Positions 1 to 8,736 are shown, numbered from the stretch's first letter. The stretch is DNA of 64,000 nucleotides from Paractinoplanes ovalisporus (GCF_016834655.1 NZ_JAENHP010000032.1:33185-97184); one strand, 5' to 3'. Notes: a model not told the origin generated them from the sequence alone. Program-made: numbers and translations.

Positions 1-2
1 TG

Positions 3-584
3 GCCGGCGCCCTCCTCATCGCCGCCCCCGACCTGTCCCACCGCAATGAGGGCGCGGCCGTCGTCATGGTGGTGCGACATCGGGCCGACGGCGCCGACGG
101 ACTGCTGCTCAACAAGCCGACGTCCCGGCCGGCCGGCGACGAGTTCGCCGTGCTGAGCGACGATGCCTTCCCACGGTCGATGGTTTTCACCGGCGGCGAG
201 GCCTCACCCCACCTGCACAAGTGTCTGGGCCGGCTGCGGGGCGGACATCACCCGCCGCCGTGGAGCTACCCGGTCACCGGCGATATCTACACCCTCGACC
301 CGGACGCCGCCGATCTCGGCCGGGCTCCGGAGTTCTTCGCCTCGGTGCGGGTCTTCGCCGGGCACGTGACCTGGTCGGCCGGTCAGCTGGAACGCGACCT
401 GGCCAGCGGCACGACGTGGCTGGTGGGCACGGCCGGCGAGCAGCCCTTCACCGCCCACCCGGATGACCTGTACCCGCTGCTGTCGCGCCGGAGCAACGTG
501 GCCGACCGGTGGCTGGAGGCCGCGGCCGCGACGGGAAACGCGCACGCCGCGATGGCGCTGCAGCGGCTGCACCAGGATCGATAG
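3..584 (+). CDS. YqgE/AlgH family protein (UPF0301), 5' truncated by window edge
   Basis: The open frame enters from the left edge and already encodes family sequence (ALLIAAPDLSHRNEGAAVVMVV) before the first internal ATG at 66, so the true start lies outside the window. UPF0301 proteins begin with a 'LLVASP.L.dpnF..tVvll..H..GalGlvlNrP' block. Here it reads LIAAPDLSHRNEG, then VVMVVRHRADGADGLLLNKPT, followed by a glycine-rich FTGGEA segment and the late FAGHVTWSAGQLERDL helix, which match the family order. The molecular function of the family is unresolved; AlgH was linked to alginate regulation in Pseudomonas. It converges on the membrane glycosyltransferase at 618. Confidence 0.85.
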   Translation, partial: AGALLIAAPDLSHRNEGAAVVMVVRHRADGADGLLLNKPTSRPAGDEFAVLSDDAFPRSMVFTGGEASPHLHKCLGRLRGGHHPPPWSYPVTGDIYTLDPDAADLGRAPEFFASVRVFAGHVTWSAGQLERDLASGTTWLVGTAGEQPFTAHPDDLYPLLSRRSNVADRWLEAAAATGNAHAAMALQRLHQDR

Positions 585-617
585 GGGCTCGTCGGGGCGT
601 ACGGCCGGCACCGGGAA

Positions 618-2219
618 TCAGCGGCGGTAGATGGTAATGGAGTGGCCGACCTCGTCGATGGGGGTGCTTGTGTCGATCAGCTGCTTCAGGCGGTTGCGGG
701 CCAGCGCCACCCGGGAGTCCGAGACGACCAGCAGGCCGTGCACCTCGTCGATCGGCACGGTCAGCGGGTTGCGGCCCTCGATGCCGTAATAGCTCGGCAC
801 CCCGGCGCCCTTGTAGACCAGCCATACCGGCTGCCCGGGATACTCCGAGCGCAGGTGGGCGCCCAGCCGTGGCAGGTCCTGGCCCCAGTCCACGTTGGAG
901 TCGTGCAGGTTGTTGTGGGTGTTGGACGTGCCGCCGAAGGCCTCGTTCGAGTAGGGCAGGTAGTACGGGAACGTCAACAGCGAGCTGACCCCGACGTACG
1001 CGACCAGCGCCGTCGCCGGGACCCACGTCCACCGCCGGCGCAGCAGCACGACCGTGGAGGCGGCCACGGCGAGCAGCATGGGCATGAAGATGATGTAGCG
1101 GGTGCCGTAGTCGCGGGAACCCGTCATCGACACCGCCAGCAGCACGCCGGCCGGCACCAGCAGGTACAGCGCGGCGATCCACTTTTTCACCAGCACCGTG
1201 ATCGTGCCGGCCAGCCACAGCAGCAGCATGCCGATCGGTGTCTTGATCAGCAGCGCCACCGGCAGGTAGTACCAGAGGGAGCCCCGGTACGCCTCGCCGA
1301 GCAGGAACCCGTTGAAGGTCCGGTTCTCGAAGCGGAACTGGATCAACACCCCGTCCTTGTACGACTGGGGCAGCGGCAGCAGGTCGACGGCGAGCCCTCT
1401 GAGGCCGCCCGGGTCGGTCAGCCACGTGGGTGTGGTCCAGCGCAGCCGCGGGTCGACGATCAGGTAGACGAGCCACACCGTGGCGACGGCGATCAGGCCG
1501 ACCCCGATCGCGCCCAGCACCCGCAGCCCTAACTCCCGCAGCCGGCGCTTGTCCCCGGCGACAGTGACAACAGCGGGAGCCAGAAGAGCCAGGAGCAGAG
1601 CCACCGGTACGGCGGGAAGGGTGCTCATGCGGGTGGCGAGCGCGGCGCCCAGGGCCACCCCGGCGAGCGGCAGATAGAGGCGGGGCTTGTCCCGGGCCCG
1701 CCACAGCATCCAGAACGTCACCAGAACAAATCCGGCGGCCGGCACGTCCAGCGTAGCCAGCGAGCCGTGCGCGATGATGTCGGGCGAGAAGGCGTACAGG
1801 GAAAGGGCTATCAAACCCGCCCATCGTCCGGCCAGATCGCGGGCGAAGAACAGCACGGCCAGGCCGAACAGCAGCGTGAGCACCATGATGGGCAGGCGCG
1901 CGGCCAGCATCAGGTCGGCCGGGTTGTTGCCGTTCTCATAGAGCAGGTGCCGGCCGAGGTTCGTCTGGTTTCCCCGGTACGCGGGATCGAGCTCGGCATC
2001 GGTGAAGGCGAGCCCGGTCGCGATGACGAGCTTGGCCAGCGGTGGATGCTCCGGGTTGTAAAGCACGCGGTGCTGGTCGAGGTAGTACTGGGCGGTGCCG
2101 ACGTAGACCGGCTCGTCGATCGTCGGGGACTGCTGGACGGCGGTGGTGACCATGGCGAACGCCATCTGCCCGAGTAACAGCACCACCACGAGCGGGTACC
2201 ACAGGCGCCGTCGAAGCAT
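618..2219 (-). CDS. GT-C membrane glycosyltransferase (ArnT/PMT-like, GT39/GT83 type)
   Basis: A 533-residue polytopic membrane protein. Residues 8-27 form the first transmembrane helix, followed by an extracytoplasmic loop with the acidic pair D35-E36 (TIDEPVYVGTAQYYL) and HPP at 58-60. This arrangement is typical of the dolichyl/undecaprenyl-phosphate-sugar-dependent GT-C fold, where the first-loop acidic residue is catalytic. About ten further hydrophobic segments follow, then a soluble C-terminal region (WLVYKGAGVPSYYGIEG). It probably transfers a lipid-linked sugar outside the membrane; acceptor and sugar are unknown. It starts 36 bp after the acyl-CoA synthetase stop on the same strand and is probably the last gene of a three-gene unit. 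Confidence 0.82.
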   Translation of the reverse strand: MLRRRLWYPLVVVLLLGQMAFAMVTTAVQQSPTIDEPVYVGTAQYYLDQHRVLYNPEHPPLAKLVIATGLAFTDAELDPAYRGNQTNLGRHLLYENGNNPADLMLAARLPIMVLTLLFGLAVLFFARDLAGRWAGLIALSLYAFSPDIIAHGSLATLDVPAAGFVLVTFWMLWRARDKPRLYLPLAGVALGAALATRMSTLPAVPVALLLALLAPAVVTVAGDKRRLRELGLRVLGAIGVGLIAVATVWLVYLIVDPRLRWTTPTWLTDPGGLRGLAVDLLPLPQSYKDGVLIQFRFENRTFNGFLLGEAYRGSLWYYLPVALLIKTPIGMLLLWLAGTITVLVKKWIAALYLLVPAGVLLAVSMTGSRDYGTRYIIFMPMLLAVAASTVVLLRRRWTWVPATALVAYVGVSSLLTFPYYLPYSNEAFGGTSNTHNNLHDSNVDWGQDLPRLGAHLRSEYPGQPVWLVYKGAGVPSYYGIEGRNPLTVPIDEVHGLLVVSDSRVALARNRLKQLIDTSTPIDEVGHSITIYRR

Positions 2220-2255
2220 CGCGCCAATCTAGCCCGGCGATCGGCCAAGATCACA

Positions 2256-3932
2256 TCAGCCGCGGAATTCACCCTCGGGAGTGGCCGCCGGGTCCGCGTG
2301 CTTGGCCGCTTCGGCCTCCCGCAACTCGACGCGGCGGATCTTGCCGGAAATGGTCTTGGGCAGCTCGGCGAACTCGAGACGGCGGATCCGGGCGTACGGC
2401 GGCATGTGCTCACGGGCGTACGCGAAAATGGTCTCCGCCGTCGTGGCGTCGGCCTGCCAGCCCTCGGCGAGCACCACGTAGGCCTTGGGCACGGCGAGGC
2501 GTACGGGGTCGGGGGAAGGGACCACCGCCGCCTCGACGACCGCCTCGTGCTCGATCAGCACGCTCTCCAGCTCGAACGGGGAGATGCGGTAGTCGGAGGC
2601 CTTGAACACGTCGTCGGTGCGTCCCACGTACGTGATGTAGCCGTCCTTGTCGCGGGCGGCCACATCACCGGTGTGGTAGTAACCGCCGGCCATCCGCTCG
2701 TCCGTCAGCTCGGCGTCGCCGTGGTAGCCGACCATCAACCCGGCCGGGCGCGGGTCGAGCGCGACACAGATCTCGCCCTCCTCGGCCTCCTTGCCGGTGG
2801 TCGGGTCGAGCAGCGCGATCCGGTAGCCCGGCACCGGCCGGCCCATCGAACCCGGCTTCACCGGCTGGCCGGGCGTGTTGGCGATCTGCACGGTCGTCTC
2901 GGTCTGGCCGAAGCCGTCGCGGATGGTCACGCCCCACGCCTTGCTGACCTGGTCGATGACCTCGGGATTGAGGGGTTCGCCGGCCCCGACCACGATCCGC
3001 GGCGGCGTGGCCAGCGCGGACAGGTCGGACTGGATGAGCATCCGCCACACCGTCGGCGGGGCGCAGAAACTGGTCACGCCGCAGCGCTGCATCTCGGCCA
3101 TCAGGCGGCCCGCGTCGAAGCGCGTGTAGTTGTAGATGAAGACGCAGGCCTGCGCGTTCCACGGCGCGAAGACGTTGCTCCAGGCGTGCTTGGCCCAGCC
3201 CGGCGACGAGATGTTGAGGTGCACGTCGCCCGGTCGCAGACCGATCCAGTACATGGTCGAGAGATGCCCGATGGGGTACGAGGCGTGGGTGTGCTCGACC
3301 AGCTTCGGCTTGGCCGTGGTGCCCGAGGTGAAGTAGAGCAGGAGGGTGTCGCTCGCCCGGCTCGCGCCGTCCTTTTCGAATCCGACATTTCCGGAATAAG
3401 CGTCGTGGAATGGCCGCCACCCCTCGACCGGTTCACCCACGGCGATGCGGGTGATCTCGGGTGGGACCCCGGCGAACTTCTCGGCGGCGGCCGACGTGGC
3501 GATGACGTGCTGAGCGCCCCCACGCGCCACCCGCTCGGCCGAGTCGGCGGGCCCGAGCAGGGGAGTGGCCGGGATGAGCACCGCGCCCAGCTTGATGACG
3601 GCCAGGATCGTGTCCCACAGCTCGGCCTGGTTGCCCAGCATCACCACGATGCGGTCACCACGCCGTACGCCCTGGGCCCGCAACCACCCCGCCACCCGGT
3701 CGGAGCGCTGGGACATCTCGGCGAACGAGAACCGCTGCTCGGAACCGTCCTCCTCGACGATCCAGAGCGCGGGCGCGTCGTTGCCGCGGGCGATCACGTC
3801 GAACCAGTCGAGCGCCCAGTTGAACTCGGAGTCACCGAGGTCGGGCCATCGGAACCCCTCGACCGCGGTCGGGTAGTCCGTGCTGTGGGCCAGCAGGAAG
3901 TCGCGTGCGTCCCGGAACGAGATCGTGGTCAT
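2256..3932 (-). CDS. AMP-binding acyl-CoA synthetase (acetyl/medium-chain type)
   Basis: A 558-residue member of the ANL adenylate-forming superfamily that activates a carboxylic acid to acyl-AMP and then acyl-CoA. The P-loop motif YFTSGTTAKPK lies at 200-210, DGFGQTETT in the middle (A5-type motif), YYHTGDVA and YVGRTDDVFKASDYRISPFELE at the hinge, and the catalytic lysine at about K531 in PKTISGKIRR near the C terminus. The fit is best with medium-chain/acetate-type CoA ligases that begin with the FNWALDWFD segment. The start is supported by GAGGGGG six bases before the ATG. It begins 15 bp after the dioxygenase-like gene and is probably co-transcribed. The substrate cannot be read from sequence. 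Confidence 0.9.
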   Translation of the reverse strand: MTTISFRDARDFLLAHSTDYPTAVEGFRWPDLGDSEFNWALDWFDVIARGNDAPALWIVEEDGSEQRFSFAEMSQRSDRVAGWLRAQGVRRGDRIVVMLGNQAELWDTILAVIKLGAVLIPATPLLGPADSAERVARGGAQHVIATSAAAEKFAGVPPEITRIAVGEPVEGWRPFHDAYSGNVGFEKDGASRASDTLLLYFTSGTTAKPKLVEHTHASYPIGHLSTMYWIGLRPGDVHLNISSPGWAKHAWSNVFAPWNAQACVFIYNYTRFDAGRLMAEMQRCGVTSFCAPPTVWRMLIQSDLSALATPPRIVVGAGEPLNPEVIDQVSKAWGVTIRDGFGQTETTVQIANTPGQPVKPGSMGRPVPGYRIALLDPTTGKEAEEGEICVALDPRPAGLMVGYHGDAELTDERMAGGYYHTGDVAARDKDGYITYVGRTDDVFKASDYRISPFELESVLIEHEAVVEAAVVPSPDPVRLAVPKAYVVLAEGWQADATTAETIFAYAREHMPPYARIRRLEFAELPKTISGKIRRVELREAEAAKHADPAATPEGEFRG

Positions 3933-3947
3933 CGGAGCCCCCTCGGC

Positions 3948-4616
3948 TCAGATGCTAATCGTCCTCGTCGCCACGAAGCCACGGTCCAGATCACCGGTGA
4001 CGGTCGCCATGGCGAGCGCACCGCCGTCGTCCTCGACCGGGCCGGCCAGTGCCAGGTGGGTCGCGTTCTCCCTGTACGCCGGGGTGCCGTAGACCTGGAC
4101 GCAGACATCCGCGGGCAGGCCGATCTGGCCGGCGCGCACGGGAGCCGCGGTCACCGCCGGGCTGATCTCGAAGCTCAGGTGCGGCCAGCGGCCCTCGCCG
4201 GCCCCCGGGAAGATCGTCGTGAACGCGACCCAGCCCCGCCGGTCGGCAACCTGAATGCCGCGCAGGTAGTTCTGCGTCTCGAGGCCGGGCGAGTGCAGCG
4301 AGTAGGCGCCGTCGCGGTCGGCATGCCAGAGGTAGAGCGCGTGCCCCGCCAGCGGCTGTCCCGAGTTCGCGCTCACCAGACGCAGGCGCACGCTCAGCGG
4401 CACCCCGCGGGCCACACCCGAGGCCATGCCGAAGCTGCGCCGGATGTCGTCGCGGACGATGCCCGAGCGGGTGAGGACATCCGTGTCCTCACCCGCCAGG
4501 GCCGTCACGGTGATGCCGTTGACCAGGCCCATCAGGCGACGGCGGCGCAACACCGGGAAGTCGACGGCGAGCCCAACGCCGTGCTGCTGCACTTTCGCTT
4601 TCACCTGCGTGGTCAT
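3948..4616 (-). CDS. Intradiol dioxygenase-like protein with incomplete iron ligands
   Basis: A 222-residue protein of the catechol/protocatechuate intradiol dioxygenase fold. The diagnostic run is LYLWHADRDGAYS (97-106), NYLRGIQ, then FTTIFPGAGEGRWPHLSFEI (132-151). In active family members four residues bind Fe(III): two Tyr and two His, the last three in a '(W/C)Y.GR..HIHF' stretch. Here Tyr105 and His146 remain, but the second Tyr position is Gly140 and the second His position is Ser148, so two of four ligands appear lost. The start at 4616 is preferred over an upstream start at 4652 because GGAGGGGG lies just before it. A non-catalytic or altered role is inferred. It is first in a run with the CoA ligase and glycosyltransferase. 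Confidence 0.75.
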   Translation of the reverse strand: MTTQVKAKVQQHGVGLAVDFPVLRRRRLMGLVNGITVTALAGEDTDVLTRSGIVRDDIRRSFGMASGVARGVPLSVRLRLVSANSGQPLAGHALYLWHADRDGAYSLHSPGLETQNYLRGIQVADRRGWVAFTTIFPGAGEGRWPHLSFEISPAVTAAPVRAGQIGLPADVCVQVYGTPAYRENATHLALAGPVEDDGGALAMATVTGDLDRGFVATRTISI

Positions 4617-4804
4617 CCGGCCCCCTCCGTTGACGATCAGGTTCCATGACACGGCCCCCGGGTTGCGGCCGCCGGTCGTGCCCGGTTGCCACCCGGTAGC
4701 AGCGTTGATTGTCGGTCTCGTGGGGATTCGTTACGTGAGCTGCTGTTGATCCGTTATGAACCGTGCGGTTACCAAGCGCCTCTACAGCCGGTACTGTCCG
4801 TTCC

Positions 4805-7537
4805 ATGGGTGATGATCGATCTTCCGAAGTTCGGGAGCTCGACGCCCTGCACTACGACGACGAAGAGTTGCCGGCCCGTGAACTCAAGGGCCGCATCGGC
4901 CGGGCCGTCGCCGTCGTCGCGTTCGCTGTTGCCGTTCTGGTTCTCTGGCAGGTCTTTCGCCCGCTCGCCCGCGGCAGCCAGTACTACCTGATCATCTTTC
5001 TGGCCGGCACGCTTCCTTTGGTCTTCCTGGCCTACCGGTCGCGCCTCACCCGGAAGAAGAGCGACCGCCCGACCATGCTGGACTGGGTTCTCGCGGCGGC
5101 CACCCTCGTTGTCTGCCTCTATCCGATCGGGCCGTTCGGCGGCGGCTACGACGGCTTCCTCAACCGGCAGGGGCTGCTCGAACCGGCCGACATCGCGTTC
5201 GGGGCCGTGCTTCTGGTGCTGGTCGTCGAGGCCTGCCGCCGCACCACCGGGTGGGCGTTGCCCGTCGTCTGTCTCGCTTTCCTCGCGTACGGTTACTACG
5301 GCGGCCTGCTCCCCCAGAACTGGCCGATCGCCCACGCGGGGCTCGACTTCTCGCAGATCGTCGACGCGCTCTACAACTCGGGCAGCGGGTTCTACGGCAC
5401 CCCGCTCGACGTCGCCGCCACGTACATCGTGCTGTTCACCATCTATGGCGCTGTGCTTGATCTGTCGGGGGCCAGCCGGTTCTTCGTCGACCTGTCGGTG
5501 GCCGCGTTCCGTAAGTCGCGCAGCGCCGCCGGGCGGACCGCGGTCGCCGCCGGATTTCTGCTCGGCACGGTCTCGGGGTCGGGCACGGCCACCGCGGTCA
5601 GCGTCGGCGCGGTCACCTGGCCCATGCTGCGCCGCGCCGGCTACCCGGCCGAACAGGCGGGCGGCATGCTGGCCGCGGCCGGTGTCGGCGCGATCCTGTC
5701 GCCGCCCACGCTGGGCGCGGCCGCGTTCATCGTCGCCGAATACCTCGACGTCTCCTACCTGACCGTCCTCGGCTGGGCGATGATCCCCACGGTCCTCTAT
5801 TACCTGGGCATCCTGCTCGCGGTCGAGATCGACGTCCGGCGGTTCCGGGTCCGCTCGCTGGAGACTCCGCCGGTCAGCACGCTGCGGCTGCTGGGCCGCT
5901 TCGGTTACCACTTCTCGTCGCTGGTGCTGATCGTCCTGCTGCTGGCCCTGGGCGAGAGCGCGACGCGCGCGGTCGTCTACGCGACACTGCTGGCCTTCGC
6001 CCTCTCGTTCCTCGACCGGCGTTCCTGGCTGACCCCGCAACGGCTGTTCACCGCGCTCAGCGCCGGCGTACGCGGGGTGCTGCCGGTCGTCGCGGTCTGC
6101 GCCGCCGCGGGCATCATCACCGCCACCACGACCAAGACCGGCCTCGGCGCCCAGCTGGCCTCCTTGCTCGTACGGGGTGCGCAAGCCGTCACCGACAACC
6201 CGACCGTCGTGCTGGCGCTGACCGTGATTCTGGCCGCGGTCGCGCTGGCCATCCTCGGCCTGGCCGTACCGGTCACGGCCAGCTTCATCATCGGCTGGGT
6301 CATCATCGGCCCGGCGCTGCTGGCCCTGGGCGTGCCCGCGCCCGCGGCGGCGATGTTCGTCTTCTACTACTCGGTGCTCTCCGAGGTCACTCCGCCGACC
6401 GCCCTGGCCGCGGTGGGCGCGAGCGCGATCACCGGTGGACGCACGATCCCGACGATGTGGCAGGCCCTCAAGTACGCGCTTCCCGCGTTCCTGGCCCCCA
6501 TCGCGTTCGTCCTCACGCCGTCCGGCTCCTACCTGCTCGCCCGCGGCCCGTTCCTCGACATCGTCTGGGCCTCGGTGGCGGCGATGCTGGGCGTGGCCGG
6601 TCTGGCCGTCGCGACCGGCGGCTGGGTGCTGGGCGTAGGCCGTGCCACCACCGGCCCCCGGGTCTTGGCGGCGCTGGCCGGGCTGCTGCTCCTCTATCTG
6701 GAGCCGCTGACGATCGGCTTGGGCGTCCTGCTGTTGGCCGCGGCGGCAACATGGACGGCCCTGGACCGCCGCCGTTCCACCACAGATCAACCCCCGACCG
6801 ACAGCATTCCCGTACGACATGAGGACCGAACCGCCCCACAATCGGAAAACCCGCTTCCCGTACGAAGTGAGGACCGCGCTGCCGTGCCGACGCATGGTGC
6901 TGACGCCGCGCCCACTGAGGATTGCGGCGCTGGCGATCGCGGCACCACGGAGGCCGTCACGGGGGATCGCGGCCCTGGGGATCGCGGCCCTGGGGATCGT
7001 GGCACTGGGCGGGCTGTGGCTGGGGATCGCGGCGCCACGGACGGTGTCACTGGGGATCGCGGCACTGCGGACGCTGTCACGGGGGATCGCGGACCTGGGG
7101 ATCGTGGCACTGGGCGGGCTGTGGCTGGGGACCGTGGCACCACGGACGCCGTCACGAGGGATCGCGGCGCTACGGACGCCGGAACGAGGGATCACGCCAC
7201 TTGGGATCGCGGCACCACGGACGGTGTCACTGGGGATCGCGGCACTGCGGACGCTGTCACTGGGGATCGCGGCACTGGGGATCGCGGCACTGGGGATCGC
7301 GGCACTGGGGATCGCGGCACTGGGGATCGCGGCACTGGGGATCGCGGCACTACGGACGCTGTCACTAGGGATCGCGGCACAGGGGAACGCGGCACCACGG
7401 ACGCCGTACGGAGGGGACGTCTGGATTCGGCGGGGGGCGGGCGTGAGGGCGTACGAGGAAACGGTTTTGATCCGGACGTGACGGAACCGCGCGCGACGGA
7501 AGAACGCGACACCACGCACACCGAGGAACGGGGTTGA
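4805..7537 (+). CDS. TAXI-type TRAP transporter fused permease (DctQ-DctM) with pentapeptide-repeat tail
   Basis: The membrane part (residues about 35-655) carries some 16-18 hydrophobic segments with TRAP fused-permease landmarks (GSGTATAVSVGAVTWPMLRRAGY, GVGAILSPPTLGAAAFI, SEVTPPTALAAVGASAI). TRAP systems import substrates with Na+ or H+ gradients and a periplasmic binding protein, here the TAXI lipoprotein encoded 1 bp downstream. The family normally ends near residue 650; this protein continues to about 910 with a hydrophilic tail of GDRGT and TDAVT pentapeptides. The ATG at 4805 is preferred over GTG 4763, but no strong Shine-Dalgarno is visible for either. The substrate is unknown. It lies divergently, 188 bp from the dioxygenase-like gene. 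Confidence 0.88.
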   Translation: MGDDRSSEVRELDALHYDDEELPARELKGRIGRAVAVVAFAVAVLVLWQVFRPLARGSQYYLIIFLAGTLPLVFLAYRSRLTRKKSDRPTMLDWVLAAATLVVCLYPIGPFGGGYDGFLNRQGLLEPADIAFGAVLLVLVVEACRRTTGWALPVVCLAFLAYGYYGGLLPQNWPIAHAGLDFSQIVDALYNSGSGFYGTPLDVAATYIVLFTIYGAVLDLSGASRFFVDLSVAAFRKSRSAAGRTAVAAGFLLGTVSGSGTATAVSVGAVTWPMLRRAGYPAEQAGGMLAAAGVGAILSPPTLGAAAFIVAEYLDVSYLTVLGWAMIPTVLYYLGILLAVEIDVRRFRVRSLETPPVSTLRLLGRFGYHFSSLVLIVLLLALGESATRAVVYATLLAFALSFLDRRSWLTPQRLFTALSAGVRGVLPVVAVCAAAGIITATTTKTGLGAQLASLLVRGAQAVTDNPTVVLALTVILAAVALAILGLAVPVTASFIIGWVIIGPALLALGVPAPAAAMFVFYYSVLSEVTPPTALAAVGASAITGGRTIPTMWQALKYALPAFLAPIAFVLTPSGSYLLARGPFLDIVWASVAAMLGVAGLAVATGGWVLGVGRATTGPRVLAALAGLLLLYLEPLTIGLGVLLLAAAATWTALDRRRSTTDQPPTDSIPVRHEDRTAPQSENPLPVRSEDRAAVPTHGADAAPTEDCGAGDRGTTEAVTGDRGPGDRGPGDRGTGRAVAGDRGATDGVTGDRGTADAVTGDRGPGDRGTGRAVAGDRGTTDAVTRDRGATDAGTRDHATWDRGTTDGVTGDRGTADAVTGDRGTGDRGTGDRGTGDRGTGDRGTGDRGTTDAVTRDRGTGERGTTDAVRRGRLDSAGGGREGVRGNGFDPDVTEPRATEERDTTHTEERG
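6931..7390 (+). repeat. 15-bp tandem repeat array inside the TRAP permease 3' end
   Basis: The unit TGGGGATCGCGGCAC occurs six times perfectly in tandem from 7261 to 7350. Diverged copies extend back to about 6931. Higher-order copies are spaced by multiples of 15 (105 bp between 6991 and 7096; 180 bp between 7035 and 7215). The reading frame is preserved throughout, encoding G-D-R-G-T/P and T-D-A-V-T pentapeptides. Several other frames are also open here because the unit contains no stop. Confidence 0.93.
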
Positions 7538-7538
7538 T

Positions 7539-8540
7539 ATGAGACGAATGGCAGCTGTGGGCGCCGCGCTCGCCCTGGCCGGCGCGCTGACCGCCTGTGG
7601 GGGACGGCAGGACGCCGCCTCGACCGACGCGGGGGGTGAGGTGACGTGCGATGTGGCCAACGAGACGCGGATCGGGATCGCCACCGGCAACGCGACCGGT
7701 GTCTACTTCGCACTCGGCAACGCCTACGCCGAGCAGATCGGTGCGGCCGGCGGCAAGGTCAAGGCGACCGCGGCCGAGACCGGCGCCTCGGTGCAGAACA
7801 TCCAGCAGCTCGTCGCCGGCACCTACGGGGTCGCGTTCTCGCTGGCCGACACCGCGGCCGACGCGGTCAACGGCACCGGCAGCTTCGACAGCAAGCAACC
7901 GGTCGCCGCGCTGGCCCGGATCCACACCAACTACACGCAGGTGATCGTCCGGAAGGCGGCCGGGATCAAGGACGTCGCCGGTATGAAGGGCAAGCGCGTC
8001 TCCACCGGTTCGCCGAAGTCGGGCACCGAGGTGATCGCGAACCGCCTGCTGACCGCGGCCGGGCTCGACCCCGCCAAGGACATCAGCGCCCAGAAGCTCG
8101 ACCTGACCAAGACCGTCGACGGTATGAAGGACGGCTCGATCGACGCGCTGTTCTGGTCGGGCGGCCTGCCCACCCCCGGCATCACCGACCTGCTCACCAC
8201 GTCGGGCGGCCAGGTCGCGTTCCTCGACATCACGCCGCTGCTGCCCGAGATGCAGAAGATCAACGAGGTGTACGAGACCGGGACCATCCCCGCCGCCACC
8301 TACAAGCTCGCCGCCGACACCCCGACCATCGTCGTCCCGAACATGCTGCTGGTGAAGAACGACCTCGACGCCAACGTCGCCTGCGTGCTGACCAAGACCC
8401 TGTTCGACCGTAAGCCGCAGCTGGAGCAGGCCAACGCCGCCGCCAAGGAGATCACCCTGGAGCAGGCCCGCAAGACCGATCCGGTGCCTTTGCACCGCGG
8501 CTCGGTCAAGGCCCTGGACGATCTCGGGGCACCCAAGTAG
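7539..8540 (+). CDS. TAXI family TRAP transporter solute-binding lipoprotein
   Basis: 333 residues with a lipoprotein signal peptide: basic MRR, a hydrophobic stretch, then lipobox LTAC with the lipidated Cys20. The mature protein has TAXI landmarks: IGIATGNATGVYFALGNAYAEQI near the N terminus, TGASVQNIQQLVAGTYGVAFSLADTAADAVNG, the KGKRVSTGSPKSGTEVIANRLL substrate-loop region and IDALFWSGGLPTPGITDL. It captures substrate outside the membrane and delivers it to the permease encoded upstream. The stop of the permease (7535-7537) is one base from this ATG, indicating translational coupling. Substrate unknown; glutamate-like compounds are reported for some TAXI proteins. Confidence 0.92.
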   Translation: MRRMAAVGAALALAGALTACGGRQDAASTDAGGEVTCDVANETRIGIATGNATGVYFALGNAYAEQIGAAGGKVKATAAETGASVQNIQQLVAGTYGVAFSLADTAADAVNGTGSFDSKQPVAALARIHTNYTQVIVRKAAGIKDVAGMKGKRVSTGSPKSGTEVIANRLLTAAGLDPAKDISAQKLDLTKTVDGMKDGSIDALFWSGGLPTPGITDLLTTSGGQVAFLDITPLLPEMQKINEVYETGTIPAATYKLAADTPTIVVPNMLLVKNDLDANVACVLTKTLFDRKPQLEQANAAAKEITLEQARKTDPVPLHRGSVKALDDLGAPK

Positions 8541-8560
8541 GTCCACCGGCACCCGCCGGC

Positions 8561-8666
8561 ACCTTCTTCGGCGTCCGCCGGCACCTTCTTCGGCACCCGC
8601 CGGCACCTTCTTCGGCACCCGCCGGCACCTTCTTCGGCACCCGCCGGCACCTTCTTCGGCACCCGG
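8561..8666. repeat. 22-bp tandem repeat, five copies
   Basis: Copies begin at 8561, 8583, 8605, 8627 and 8649, each starting ACCTTCTTCGGC and ending in a GCCGGC-containing segment. The first copy has a two-base change and the last is truncated. The array starts 21 bp after the TAXI-protein stop and ends before a large hairpin. There are no spacers, so it is not a CRISPR array. Confidence 0.93.
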
Positions 8667-8692
8667 ATAACCGATGGACGACCGACCGGGCG

Positions 8693-8722
8693 GAAGGTCA
8701 TCATGAACGCATGATGACCTTC
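8693..8722. terminator. 13-bp-arm perfect hairpin upstream of DUF6745-like gene
   Basis: Arms GAAGGTCATCATG (8693-8705) and CATGATGACCTTC (8710-8722) are perfectly complementary around the loop AACG. It lies between the TRAP operon and the next gene, 14 bp before the GTG start. It has no downstream T tract. It could be a factor-assisted terminator of the TRAP operon or an operator for the downstream gene. Confidence 0.6.
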
Positions 8723-8736
8723 TCTCGGAAGGGCGC

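Noticed and set aside
448..1824. A 458-codon minus-strand frame overlapping the glycosyltransferase
   Set aside because: It lies in another frame of the same strand as the GT-C gene, with no membrane pattern or homology.
2298..4649. A 783-codon plus-strand open frame over the CoA ligase and dioxygenase-like genes
   Set aside because: The product is Arg/Gly/His-rich without family features, while the minus strand encodes conserved motifs and ribosome-binding sites.
4769..7690. A 973-codon minus-strand open frame across the TRAP permease
   Set aside because: It is antisense to a gene with clear TRAP features. It contains Pro/Ser/Arg-rich shadow sequence and owes its length to high G+C and the 15-bp repeat.
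8561..8666. CRISPR-like repeat
   Set aside because: Units are directly adjacent with no spacers, and no cas genes are nearby.
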